64,000 nucleotides of DNA from Lycocorax pyrrhopterus obiensis. Lineage: Eukaryota; Chordata; Aves; Passeriformes; Paradisaeidae. Numbering within the stretch: position 1 is the first letter of the stretch; every line of letters begins with the position of its first letter. Location of the stretch: assembly GCA_014706295.1 (NCBI GenBank), contig JACSVZ010000004.1:12065977-12129976 (forward strand). Direction: 5' to 3'. A program made the translations under genes and the position numbers. This document shows, piece after piece, positions 47,721-58,886 of this stretch. Under the pieces are notes generated by a model. The model was not told the origin of the DNA and made no database searches. It saw only the letters and a program-made list of their open reading frames with translations.

Positions 47721-47749
47721 ATTTTACACCAGCTTGTTGCGTCAGCGAA

Positions 47750-47830
47750 AAAAACCTAAAAACCAACAAAACCTCCAATACAAACAATCAAAAAACACAC
47801 CAATAAAACCCCCAACAAAACCTTAAAATG
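47750..47830. repeat. A/C-rich low-complexity tract
   Basis: About 80 bases consist almost wholly of A and C in irregular AAAACC/AACA units. No function can be assigned. Confidence 0.6.
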
Positions 47831-49144
47831 TGTTCTTCTGGACAGATTCATTGTCATAAACCACATTTATATTTCGATCCTTCATTTTCCGGTGCTATGC
47901 CAAGTAGCTGGATTCTGAGAATTTCCTATTACAGAACACATATGGTCAGAACTTGTTTCTATAAAAAAGCATCATGAACCTTATGCCATATTTTAATGTA
48001 AAAATAATTTTCTATTCATAGCTGTAGTAAAGTACTGGAAAAGTAAATTTTGTACATGAGTTAGTCAACGCTCATAGCAATTTTTCAAACCTATCTCAAC
48101 CTGCAATGAGTAATTGTACATTCTGTGCTCAGCTTGCCAGAGTAAGCTGGCTCCTGGTGAATGCTTCTAATAATAAATACTCCACAGACAGAACAATTAC
48201 TGGTTCAAGTCCAGCCTGGGATGTTTGGAAGCGGAAAAATCTGTATAATCTCATCCCCATCAGAAACACAGGCAGCAAGGTTAAAGAAAATCCATTTTGC
48301 AAAAGAAGCAACAAGCACACCAGAAACGCCAGCTTCTGAGCTGCACCAGACTTGAAAAGAGGCTGCAGGACCTATGCAACCTGATAGCTCTGAGCCCTGG
48401 GAACCAAATGGCTCCTTTCCCTCACATAATGTCATTTCCCTCACATAACTGTCACAAGAGTGACAAACTACTTGACTACCTGCCCTTTGCATTTTCACCT
48501 TTTACATTTTCTATTTTGTCCTGTTGGCTCAAAGGAAAAAGCCCCAAAAGCCTCGTCTCTGCTTGAGAAGCAACCACTCCTTATTTCTTCATAGAAATGG
48601 GGAACAGCAGAAAGAAAAAAGTGCATCTTCAACAAAATGCTTCTGAATACAACCAAACTCACACGCAGACATCTATGAATAAGCCATAGAGGTCATGCAT
48701 ACAGAGCAGAGCATTGCTGCAGAGAGAAGCACAAAAAAAAGGGAGGCAATTCTATCCTTGCCGACTGGTGAGAGACAGTAGAGCCCAGTAATCCATGCCT
48801 CATGCCTACTGAAAATCCTGGATCAGAAAAAAAGGCTGGAAGGTGCCTTCCACTTGAAAACTAAACTCTCTAAAATGCACGGAACTTAGCCCACAGAAAC
48901 CCCAAAAAGCAAGGGAATGTAGTGGGGAAGTACCTCCCTATCATGAAAATTTAAGAAGCTGAAGGGCTCTGACATTCTAGCTCATCTTCTGCTAGACGCT
49001 GAAGCCTGACAACTGCAAATTAGTTTTTCATCGGTGTTTTCCTTAAGGACAGGATCTGGAACAAGAAAGATGGTGGATTCTCTTTTCAGACCGAGGCTGG
49101 GCACCTCTAAAAAGGCATGCTTTAGCTACTGCAAATTTTACTAA

Positions 49145-49200
49145 AAGCAAAAACACAAAAAAAACCCCACCCCAAAAAAAGAAACACCCACCCAAAAATC
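49145..49200. repeat. A/C-rich low-complexity tract
   Basis: Alternating runs of A (up to eight) and C (up to four), similar to the tract at 47.8 kb. Confidence 0.6.
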
Positions 49201-50207
49201 ACATTTTGGGCGCTTAGACGCTAGTGAATAAAAGGTGAGACTTAATGAGAGCACTGTTACACCATATTACCTACATTACCCCATAAATCCTACAGACCCC
49301 AATGCTGGATCCACAGCTCCAGGTTCCTAATTAGCCAATCTAAAAATCTGCCTGAAATGAAAAGAAACAGGTCCCCTCTCTCCTCCCAGCTCTGAACTGG
49401 TGTATGTAAGATTCCACCATGGGCTAGTGGGCCGCCATGGGTTCAAGTGACCTGCACTAGCAGAAAAACTATTCCTCTTCCTAATAAACAAGGACATTTC
49501 CTTGGCTTAGAGCTTCCTGAATTGGTTCATTGTAGGGTCAGTCAAATGCAAGTGGCAGCACAATGGAGGAGCAGTACCTCAGATCCATTTCAGCTTCAGT
49601 CAAGTTGTGCTGTGTGTTTGTCTCCACAGCAGGAAGCTCTTGGCCTTCTGTGAGATCAAAGGATTCAGTCCCTTCTGCTTAAAAACACTGGAGTAACTCT
49701 GCCTGAGGCCAACTTTTTTTTTCCCAAGGAAAACAAAACTTAAAGAAACCAGTTAGTTTCTATAAATTACTAGCACAACTCTGAAACTAGTAAATTTTAG
49801 AAGTCTAATGCAGCTAGATTCTGCTTAAATAATTCAAGCCATAATTAGACCACAAAGTCTAAGTCTCCTAATACAATGTCACCACAAAGGTGACTTCTGT
49901 TCTCTGGCTGAGGTGCTACAGGAAGGAAACAACAAGCAACTTCCATGAAATGAGGGAAACAAGCCAGACAATTTATTAGAGTGTCCAATCAAGAGCAGCA
50001 CTGTGCTGATGCCTCTGTGAAGGTGAAAGTATCAGACAGCTATGCCATACCCTTGCTTCAGCGAGCAGAACAGGCATCAAGAATTTAAACTGCATGTCAA
50101 GAACCTACAGACCAGTCAGGGGCAGGAGCAGCACAGCAGGTGCTAGGAGGCAGATTCTCAAGAACCACAAGTTCAGGGAAAAAATGGGCTGAATTTTACA
50201 AGAAACA

Positions 50208-50232
50208 TCACACATACACACACACACACACA
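50208..50232. repeat. (CA)n microsatellite
   Basis: A run of about twelve CA dinucleotides with one TA interruption near its start, likely length-polymorphic. Confidence 0.9.
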
Positions 50233-50712
50233 GACAGAAAGAGCAGTTTCAGGATTACAAGGTATTTAAATGGAACCCAAAAAACCAAAGAGATGCAAGA
50301 GGTTTCAGAGGTAAGGTAGGGAACAAGGACACATGGATTCAAGGGTGAACACAGAGCTACCTAGGCGTGTTCTCCAGTGCTCCATGGAAAAGCTACATGG
50401 AAAAAGGCCAGGTCACTCCAGGAGAGAAAGAGTACTACATACTACAAAATAAACAGACAGACTCACAGGAGATCAAAGAAATAATTTTGTATCAAGGCTA
50501 AAGGGAAAAAATGTAATAGTAAAGCTACCCCATAAGACCAGATTAAAGCAGCAACAGTGATTTGCCATGTGAGAACAGATGGCCTGTGCCTTTAGGAAAC
50601 AGGAGGCAATGGGGAACTTCAGTTTCCTCATGCAGATCAGGATATATTACCAAGATGAAATTTTAAATATAACTTACAAATAATTCCACTTTGTTGAACA
50701 GAAATGTATCAC

Positions 50713-50745
50713 CTTTAAAAAAAAAAAAAAGAAAAAAAAAGAAAA
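50713..50745. repeat. A-rich tract
   Basis: Two long A runs separated by single G bases. It could be the decayed poly(A) of an old insertion or simple slippage; no element was recognised next to it. Confidence 0.6.
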
Positions 50746-53700
50746 TTCTTTGGCCAGTGCAACCTCTACTTCATTTTATTTCTGACTTACTGTGCCAACA
50801 GAAGATTTTTGGAATAGATGTGTGCAAAAGAAGAAAACCGTACAAATGATTCCAAGTGACGATGTTTTTTCCTGATGATGTAAAAGAGATTAAGTAAATT
50901 CTTATAGATAAAATCTACATATTTTCTACCCATATCTGACCAGAGGCCAGCCAGCAAGTCTGCTAAAAGATGGACAGAAAGAAAGACTGATTGAAAGAAA
51001 GATGAGAAAGAAGATGCCAAGAATTTTTGGCTGCTGTTTATTTTGAAGAGCTCTGCAGAGGATCTGGAAAATCAGTCTTCCACAACAGACATGTTTAGAA
51101 AACTGAAGATTAAAAATTAAACTCAGTGGCAGGCAGAAGGGAGAAGCCCTGATTTATAGATCTATTAGGAAAGGCTAGGTGCTTTTAGGAAGACTCAACA
51201 AGCACATAGATATGTGTGGTATCAGGCCAAAGGCATTAGAAATTAAGATGTTCCAGGATAAAACTAAAGTTCCTCTAAAACTAATAACTGGCTACAAGAG
51301 AGGAAAACACACAGGAATGCAGAGCTAGGCTTCACAACAGAGTGCACTTAGCACACAGGTCACACCTTGTGTACATAGAAAATTATTCAGGCCAACAAAT
51401 AAAAAGGCCGAAAAGCTGCATCCTGCACCACCAGGGTGGTAGGGGGTGTAACCAGGGCAAGCACAGTGTGCCTGTCTCCTTGAGCATCAGCTCTTGGTCA
51501 CTGGTAGAGAAAGGACTGGAGTAATCTGGGGGTTTGGCCTGAGCAGTTGAGCTTATGATCCTATAATCAAAATCTTTTCACCAGAAATCAATGTCTCCTT
51601 ATCCCTTTGTCTTTTCCCATGACTGGGAGGCCACCAAAGCTTTGTACCCAGGCAGCTCCTGGGCTGAGAGTGGCCTCACAACATCTCCTGCTGCACGGAC
51701 AGAGAGGAATCCACTTCCATCTGCCACAGCTGACACCAGCTCTCTTTCTGAAGGCTGGGATGCCTCATTTCTTCCAAGAGGAAATCTGTGCCCACAGGCA
51801 TTCTCTGCTCTCCATTGCACCTATCCGGCTGGAGCCAGCGCAGGATCCAGTTTGTTCCTTTCATAGTGCTCACCAAATTAAAGATGACACAGCTTGACAC
51901 CAAAAGGAAAGGGTTTCCAAACACATCTTATTTGATCAGCTCTACAGTCCATCATGCTGTCAACATCTTCCTTCTCAACTACAAAAAAAAGCCTTTCCCA
52001 TGTGTGCAACTCTTGAGTAGTGGAGAAGGCCCAACAGGAGACAGTGTGGAAGTGGGTAAGACCAAAAGGGACCAAGGGACTGTGAATCTCATGAAAAAAA
52101 CCTACTGTGGCAGTTTTCTATTTTCCCTGTCAAGTCTAATACATTGACGGAACCACCAGTCTCCAAAAAACCAGAAAAGTTCACATGAAAAACCACTTGA
52201 TACATTAATGTCCAAGCCACATTGCTATTGCTAGCTTATTTCCCATATTTTTGGGGAGAACTGTTGTGGCTCTCAACAATGTGATATGCAGGCACTGGGC
52301 ACTGCTGTGGAGAAGACCATGGATTGACCTGACCAACAAGGATTGCCACTGTCCTGTTCATAGCTGGGAAAACTCTCACATGCAAGGGAGTCTCCGTTTT
52401 CAGATGCACCACATAAAAGTCACATCATCTCCCTGACTTCTCAAGTCCCATTCCTAAAGCTTCAATAAATACCCAACAGATTCTCCCATTTTTCCTCTGG
52501 ACTAGGGAGGGAGGTCTCATAGCTGGTCTTCCTTATTCCTCCCTCTCAAAGCAATCTTAACATTTATTCCAATGGGATGGTGTCCCACAGTGACATTTAA
52601 GAGGACTTCATGATGTTTCAGAGGAATACCCACTTTTTGGTTTTTTTTAATGGAAGGAGGGGAGGGAAGCACTGGTTGTGTCCACTCTGTATCTTGATCA
52701 GTACACTAGCAGAGCTAAAACAGGTTTTTAGCAAATGCTTCCACAATCACTCCAGCAAATACTAGGCTGGACGTTCAAAGTAGAAGATACCAACAAAGCC
52801 AACACGTCCTTAAAAATTAAGGAAGTTTACAAAGTCCTTGAGGATTTTATAAACACCTACTCCTCTATAAGGACCTATTTTGTGTCCTCTGCTCTGTTTT
52901 CAAAGTGAATCAATGTTACTGGAAGGTCACTATGGAGCTCTGGCAAACACATCTAACCTAGGAGCTTCTCAGGATGAGGAGCCGCACCCGAAGCATTTTT
53001 CTGGACCCTGCACATTGAGACTAAGGCAAAAAACTGAAAGGACACAGCTGAAGAGGTGAGCCCACATCAAGACTCACATGAGAGGAGTGGGCTATCTGAT
53101 AAGCTCTGATATGTCAATCTTTCCATAAGAGAGAGCAAGAAATAGCACGAAGGGATTCCCACGCTAAAGATATAGAAGAAAGAGGGATTTGGCTCTTCTT
53201 GGATCTGTCTGATCATTCCTGCTTTGAAAAACAAGTGTCACCCACTTCCCTTGGAGGAGAGCTCCAGGCTGCCTGATGCAGCATGGAAATACACTTGCCT
53301 TCACCAACAAACACTGGGGATGGAGAGGGAAGGAAATCCACACATAAGCCATGAGCACTACTGCATTAGCACCAACCCTGGGGGATGATGGAATAGATTT
53401 CCTAGCACTAGAGACACTCCCTTCTGGAGGACCAACAGCATTGACAGGGATCTGGCTTTTTCCTTGAGGACCATTCCAAGAAAGAAAAGGTTAGGCAGGT
53501 GTCCCCAAGAAAGACCCTGATAAAAGTGTCCTACAAGAGATTCCAGTGCTTTATTTCACCCAACAAGAGGAACTTAGCCTACTCCTGAAAGAATGAGATT
53601 ATCACAAAGCATGCAAAAGCACACAGCAGTAACAGCAGTGGATACCACATACACCATTCATGAGCACAGCATCTCAAAAGTTTCTGATTCCACCTATATC

Positions 53701-55288
53701 ACCATGAGGATGCTCCTTATGAGTTGGATGATCACTGGCACACAAAGGAAAAAAAGCCCAAACATTAACACATTGTTCCTGTTCTGCCCCTCTTCATACT
53801 CTCAGAAGAAGGCAGCACACTGAAACGTGGTGACACACTGACACTCGTGAGACTGAACTGACGCTCTTTAGTCAGAGCACCTGTACAGGCACGGCACCTA
53901 CAAGCATTGCTGCTGAGGGAGCATTAGCACACCCTGTGGCACAACACAACACGAGGCTAGATTTCACTCATAGGAAGTCTCCAGGCTGAAAATCTCTGTT
54001 GTGACTCACTGAGAAGTTTGTTGCTAAAAGGCAACATTTTCAGTGACACTACAAGAAATCCATATGAAACGGCAGAATTAGCAAACCTCTCCTTCTATCA
54101 ATCAAACCACCTTGCAAGCCTAAGAAAATTCAAATTAGATTTGGTTTGAACTGCTCAGAAACATGATACCAACAGGTATTGAAGTCCCCAGCCCCAAAAC
54201 CCACTGTGGGTCTTGAACTTGTCATGCAAGTAGCTGTCAGAGCGACCATGTCATTCCAGTGCTTCGTACAGCATTCTGGTTCCCTGTTAAATCCTAGATG
54301 CACGTCAAGGTCATGGTGTTCATCTCGAGAGTCCTCAGTGGGTCAGACCCAGGTTACCGGATACCTCCTCTCCCACAATGGAGGGAAAGCACAATGACTA
54401 TGGACGCATCCAGCGATGTCAACTTGGGCGCCACGAGCAGTACCGACACCACCGCAGGAGACTCTGAACCCCAAAGCTTCAGGAGACATGGCCACGCGCA
54501 CAGGAGCACCATTTCCACCCCGCCAAAGAGGAGAAACTCTGAGCCTCCTGCCTCAAACCCGAGCACCACGGAGTTATCCCAATGTAACGCGACAGAAGCG
54601 CTCCCTCCCCAGAGACCTCTATGGAGCGGGCTGGCTTTCCACATGCGGCTGGACAGGCACCCGGTGGCCCCGGGCAGGATGCCGTGCCCAGCCCCGGGCG
54701 GCACCTGGCCCCACTCAGTTGGCCGACACCCTCCGTGGGTTTCCCTGGGGCCCGGCCCGGCACAAGGCCGCGGGAGCCTTCGCACCTCGGTCCCCGCCCG
54801 GCACCGGGACCAGCGGCGGCGGCCCCCGGTACCACCCGACGGAGCCAATCCCTCCGGCGGAGCCTCTCAGGGCTCGGGGCGCCCCCGCCCTTGCCGTGCA
54901 GAGCGCAGCGAGGCCACGGCCCGCCCATCCCGCGGCGGCACCCCCGGGCATCGCCGCGACCCCCGGCCCGGGCAGGAGCGGCGCTGAGGGGCGGCCGCCG
55001 CCCGGGCCCCCGCCCTGCCCTGCCCTGCCCTCACCTCGGGCCGTCCCGCCTCCCCCCGCCGAGGAGGTGGCCGCGTCCGCCCCTGCACTGCAGCTGCCGG
55101 CACGCCGCCCCCCCACTCCCCGCCGCCCCTCTCGGCAGTTGGTTCGCCCCACCCGGCCAACCTTGTCATTGGTGGAACCGGGCCGTCACTCCGCCGCTGG
55201 CCCGCCCACCCCCGCGGGCACGCTGGGAACCCGAGTACCGCGCGCGGGACTCTCTCGCTTCAGCTGGAGACGCCGGGTGGGGCGGTAA

Positions 55289-55313
55289 ACTACATCTCCC
55301 GCAGTGCCCCGCG
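55289..55313 (+). promoter_or_regulatory. ZNF143/THAP11-type site 1
   Basis: The sequence begins ACTACATCTCCCGCAGTGC and continues into CCCGCG. It matches the shape of the extended ZNF143 (Staf) binding site, an ACTACA block followed by TCCCAG-like and ATGC-like blocks. There are two or three mismatches, mainly CGCAGTGC where CAGCATGC is usual. Such sites typically lie at CpG-island promoters. Confidence 0.5.
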
Positions 55314-55451
55314 CGCAGCCCCGGCGCGGCCCGGCCCGGTGCGGTCCCCGGTCCCGCATCTCGCAGGCCGCCGGCGGGACGGTCTCTCCCTTCCTCCCTT
55401 GCCCGCCCGTGCCCGCCGCGGCCCGGCCTGGCCCAACCCGGCCCGGCTCAC

Positions 55452-55640
55452 CTGGCCCCGCCGCCGCCGGCGCTTCCCGCTGCGGCCGGCGCAGGCAGCG
55501 CATGCCCCACGCCCTTCAGTGCGGCTCGTCGGGCGCGGTGCCGCCGGCCCGGCGCGCTGCGGCAGCGGCTGTGGGACGGGCCGGCCCCGAGCGCATCCTC
55601 CCCCTCGGAGCCGCGGCGGGCGGCGGGATTCGCCCACAAT
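55452..55640 (-). other. Candidate non-coding first exon of TTBK1
   Basis: A minus-strand sequence CCAG followed by GTGAGC sits at 55452/55451 inside the CpG island. It is a near-consensus splice donor in the orientation needed to join the acceptor at 39137. A second donor-like site, GAG followed by GTGAGG, lies at 55035/55034. The TSS would be upstream, near the ZNF143-like motif at 55629-55648. The 5' limit given is only nominal. No transcript evidence is available from the sequence, so this is inference from position, orientation and splice-site quality. Confidence 0.35.
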
Positions 55641-55648
55641 GCACCGCG
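55629..55648 (+). promoter_or_regulatory. ZNF143-type site 2
   Basis: The bases TTCGCCCACAATGCACCGCG match the core of the ZNF143 site (CCCAnAATGCAnnGCG) well, better than site 1, but lack the ACTACA block. It lies about 340 bp from site 1 in the same orientation and 22 bp from a CRE-like TGACATCA. Confidence 0.5.
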
Positions 55649-55670
55649 CGCCGCACCGACAGCATCAGCC

Positions 55671-55678
55671 TGACATCA
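55671..55678 (+). promoter_or_regulatory. CRE/ATF-like octamer
   Basis: TGACATCA differs from the palindromic CRE TGACGTCA at one base. It lies just upstream (for a minus-strand gene) of the candidate TTBK1 first exon and next to ZNF143-like site 2. Confidence 0.35.
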
Positions 55679-55799
55679 CCCGCGGGCCGTCCCCGCCCGG
55701 CCGGGCCCGCCCCGGGCCCGCCCCGCCTCCACCGTCAGCCGGCACCGGGCACCGACTGGCGGCACATGCGGCTGGGGACCGCAGCGCGCCGCGACTCCG

Positions 55800-56380
55800 G
55801 GTGCGGGGAAGCGCACCGGCGTGGGACTCGGCCTGGGGCCGGGAACAGGATCGGCACGGCACTGCCCCGCCCTGGGACCGGGAACGGGACCGGCATCGGC
55901 GCTGCCAACGCGATCACGGGCCCTGCCAGGACGGGGACTGGTGCTCGTCTCTGCGCTGGTGGCATCAGCACTGGCATCACCGGCATGGTCCTGGGCACTG
56001 CACTGCCCTGAGACTGGGGCCAGCGCTGGCACAGTCTGCACAGGGCCGGGTGACTGCACTCTTGGGACCAAGGCCAGAGCCGGCACATCTGCCTGAGGCT
56101 GGGCATTGCATTGCACAGGGACTGGCAGCGTCACCACTATGGGCCTAGCGCTGCCCTGAGCTGGCAGTGGAGTCAGCCCCAGCAGTGCTGGCCTGCAGCT
56201 TTTTACTCCAGTCCGCTGGGGCCAGGGCCAACAAGAGACTGGTGCAGTCTGCTGCACTGCAAGTGGCAGCATCACCAGAGTCTGGGCAGGACACTACACT
56301 GGGACCAGGACCAGCACCACCAGCACTCGCCTGGACACTGCACCATCAGGATCAGAACCATTCTCCATCCATACAGGGCC
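55800..56380. repeat. Degenerate GC-rich minisatellite-like tract
   Basis: From the edge of the CpG island outward the sequence reuses the words GGGACTGG, GGCATCAC, CACTGCACTGCCCTG and GGGACCAGGACC in irregular order. It looks like an old GC-rich tandem array that has diverged. Long open frames on both strands follow from this composition and are not treated as genes. Confidence 0.45.
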
Positions 56381-58236
56381 AGATCTTGCCCTGCCAGGGC
56401 TGGGAGCAAGCCCAGCAGCTCATAGCTGGGTGCAGCACCCAGAAATGGCTCAGACAAGTGAGCCTGTCCCTGCATGCAGCTGAGCAGTGTGCCTGTCCCT
56501 GGGCAGTTTCCCTGTTCCCGTACCCTGAGGGGCACAGCTGTGCCCCTGCTCCAGAGAGGTGCCATTCTTTCTCCCTGCTGCAGCTTGCTGCCAATCACGT
56601 TGTACTTGAAGCACAGATAAACACGTGGCTCCTACAGATGTGCTGTGAAATGCTCATGGCTGTGCCTTCTTGTTCCCTTTTCACTGCAAATCGCCCATAT
56701 TCCAGCTGGTCCTCACACCTCTGTCCCAAACTCTGGATGGGCACTGTTCTGTGCCTTATACACCTTCACAAAACACACTGCAAGGGACAGTGCTGCCAGA
56801 CCCTCCCTGCAACACACTGGTGCCTTCTCCCTGTCCCCATCAGAGTGGCCCAACCTGCTGTTGATCTATAGATGGAGGTTCCCATATGTCTCATGAGTGG
56901 GATGTCACACCAGCTTCCACAGGGCTGCAGTGCTCCCCAATCCCTTTTGGGACATACCTCCTAGCCAAGACTTTTCCCCACCACCAAAGCAGTCCCTTGG
57001 GGCCAGAGTGGTAACACAGGGGGTGTTATGAAGATTAACATACCTGCAGACACACTTGTGCCAAGGCAGACCCACTGCAACCATGGCCACCCCCAGCCAC
57101 TCAGATCAGGGAGAACAGGGCTGCCAGGCCCCCACAATGTTCCTCCACTGGCTGGAGCCCCCTGCATTGAGGACTTGCTCAGTGGAAGCATTCCACAGAG
57201 ACTCCAGCGAATCTCCAGCCTTGTAGCAGCTCATCCTGCAGGTCCTAGGCTGTAAGACACAGGCAGTTGCACCCCATGCTGACGTTCCTGTCATTCCAGG
57301 TATATGATGGAGAGATGATTGGCAATTGCCATGTGGGATCTCCGTGCTGCCAGTCAAAACTCCATCACTTGTATTCCCAAGCACTGGTTCATGGTGCTGA
57401 CTCTGAGAGGCAAAGGAAGCGCGCAAACCAAAATGAGATGAGGGAGCTGTTATTCCCCAAGAGGTCGTCTTACTTCTCAGTATCGTTCAGATCTCTCTTT
57501 CACAGTGCTGGTGGAGCACCAAGCACAGACCCAGCAGCAGAACTGGATTGAGCAACAGTACCAATCAGGAGGGGATGGAAGGGTTTGATGCTGCAGCCTT
57601 CAGTCCACCCTCGGGTTGGGCAGCCCCAGATGCTGCCCAAGAGGAAGCCAGTGTGATGTGGAGATTCATCAGCAAGGTCTTTCTGGAACAAAGCACACAG
57701 CAAGCCCAGTGTGGGCTGCTGATGCAGGAGAGGAGCCAAATGGGGAAGGAAGTTCTGTGTTGACCAGTATCAGCAGCAGCACTGAATCCCCTCGGTTTGA
57801 AATCCAGCCTTGAGCAGAAAACTCTTGTGAATGGGACAGCTGATGGCCTGGCCTGTATAAAAGCAGTCTAGTTATCTGGATATTTTTAAGTATTGTTTTT
57901 CTCCCTTGTCACTCACTGGGCATTTATTTTTTTATTACACATTCATAAATGGAAGTGCAGAGAATCTATATTTTTCACACAGTTCTGATCTTTGTTTCAG
58001 GCGTGACCAGATGTGAGTAGATCTGACAAAGATTCATGTCCCAGATTAGCTCAGGTACTCAGCTCCTTCAAACCTGCTGCAGTTCCCATTGCTTTGGACA
58101 CAAGGTCCATGCTGATCTGTCAAAGTGGCACCTGAAGAACTGCATTTTAGCTTCATTTCATCTGTGGTCTAAACCTCCCTCTAAGCCTGCTTTTCTGCTG
58201 ATGGAGCTGAATGGGCTTAGAAACCTGCTGGAACAG
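56381..58236. other. Intergenic sequence between TTBK1 and ACSS1
   Basis: No exon with family resemblance, repeat tail or RNA gene was recognised here. Several open frames of 60-230 codons exist in a GC-moderate background, but none has splice or homology support. Confidence 0.5.
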
Positions 58237-58881
58237 TGTCTCGGTTTAAGACAAGTTTAGGAGGAAACGTCCTGTAATGAACGTCTCCTCGTAAGAAGGC
58301 AGGTTTCAGAACTCCCTCTCCCACCAATACAAACGGAATTTCTTGGATGAAAGTGAAAAAAACCGTTTATTTAACAAGCAGAGTGCCAGCAGGGCAAAGA
58401 CAAAAAATGAGTAATGTCAGATAATAAACCTCCTCGATGCGGAGAAAGCTGGTGGTTTTAGAGTCCTGTCTGTAGCTGGCTCGGCCCCTCCCGAGGTCCG
58501 AGGCCGGGATGCGGCGTCCCCGCAGCCTCCCTGCCGGTCCACGGGGTCCGATGACCTGGTTCTTGAATCACAGCTAAACTGAACAGTTCCAGAAGAAGAA
58601 GAAGAAGAAGAGTAAGTACCAGAGCATTTCAGTATGCAGTCCTGGGAAAATTCCTTGCCTCAGCTAACAGGCTGGCTAAAAGGAGGAAGGTGCTCCCTCG
58701 GCTCTGCAGCGGTGAGAACGCGGGGGAGCGTGTGTGAGTCCTTGAACACAAACCGCGCTGAAGAATTCGCCCAGCTTCTCTCCGCCCTCTCCTGGACCCA
58801 GCTTAAAGCTATGGGACCCATTTCTGGGCAATAAGCAGATGATAGGGAAATATAGTATTATCATAAAATCACCCCAAGACA
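58237..58881 (-). mobile_element. Solo LTR (645 bp) with perfect 5-bp target duplication
   Basis: On the plus strand it begins TGTCTCGG and ends CCAAGACA, giving inverted TGTCT/AGACA termini. AACAG flanks both sides (58232-58236 and 58882-58886). On the minus strand a poly(A) signal AATAAA lies at 58371-58366, about 130 bp before the 3' end, which sets minus orientation. It contains a GAA run (58591-58612) and a CpG-rich patch at about 58480-58550. No internal retroviral genes remain. It sits about 2.9 kb upstream of ACSS1 exon 1. Confidence 0.87.
58591..58612. repeat. (GAA)n microsatellite inside LTR
   Basis: About seven GAA units within the solo LTR; on the LTR's own strand this is a TTC run, similar in kind to the TTC run in the LTR at 23.1 kb. 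Confidence 0.85.
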
Positions 58882-58886
58882 AACAG

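Larger units (their letters stand above)
39137..55451 (-). other. Putative TTBK1 5' intron (first exon to first coding exon)
   Basis: The acceptor at 39138-39137 (T-rich/C5 tract before AG) is clear; the donor at 55451 is a candidate. The stretch holds an old CR1 scrap, copy B of the 450-bp duplication, a retroviral pol fragment, a CA microsatellite and low-complexity A/C tracts, listed separately. The segments 39137-42329, 42386-44858, 45309-46600 and 47720-54400 otherwise show no gene I can support. Confidence 0.5.
54450..55950. promoter_or_regulatory. CpG island, presumed TTBK1 promoter
   Basis: GC content and CpG density rise abruptly at about 54.4 kb and fall after about 56 kb, while flanks are AT-rich intron and repeat. 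Several classical promoter motifs are present: CCAAT at 54845-54849, its reverse complement ATTGG at 55168-55172, a GC box GGGGCGG at 55279-55285, two ZNF143-like sites (55289-55313 and 55629-55648) and a CRE-like TGACATCA at 55671-55678. No TATA box is evident near the candidate start, which is usual for CpG-island promoters. Long open frames on both strands here come from the high GC content and lack family similarity. The island may work in both directions, but I see no plus-strand exons leading away from it. Confidence 0.7.

Noticed and set aside
48190..48225. GGTTCAAGTCC, similar to a tRNA B box
   Set aside because: No acceptor or anticodon stems could be paired around it.
54298..56275. 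Long overlapping open frames (up to 350 codons) on both strands in the CpG island
   Set aside because: Extreme GC content removes stop codons; the peptides are Pro/Arg/Ala/Gly-rich, overlap each other in all frames and resemble no family.
56167..56871. 234-codon plus-strand frame
   Set aside because: Begins within the degenerate GC-rich repeat and has no family resemblance.
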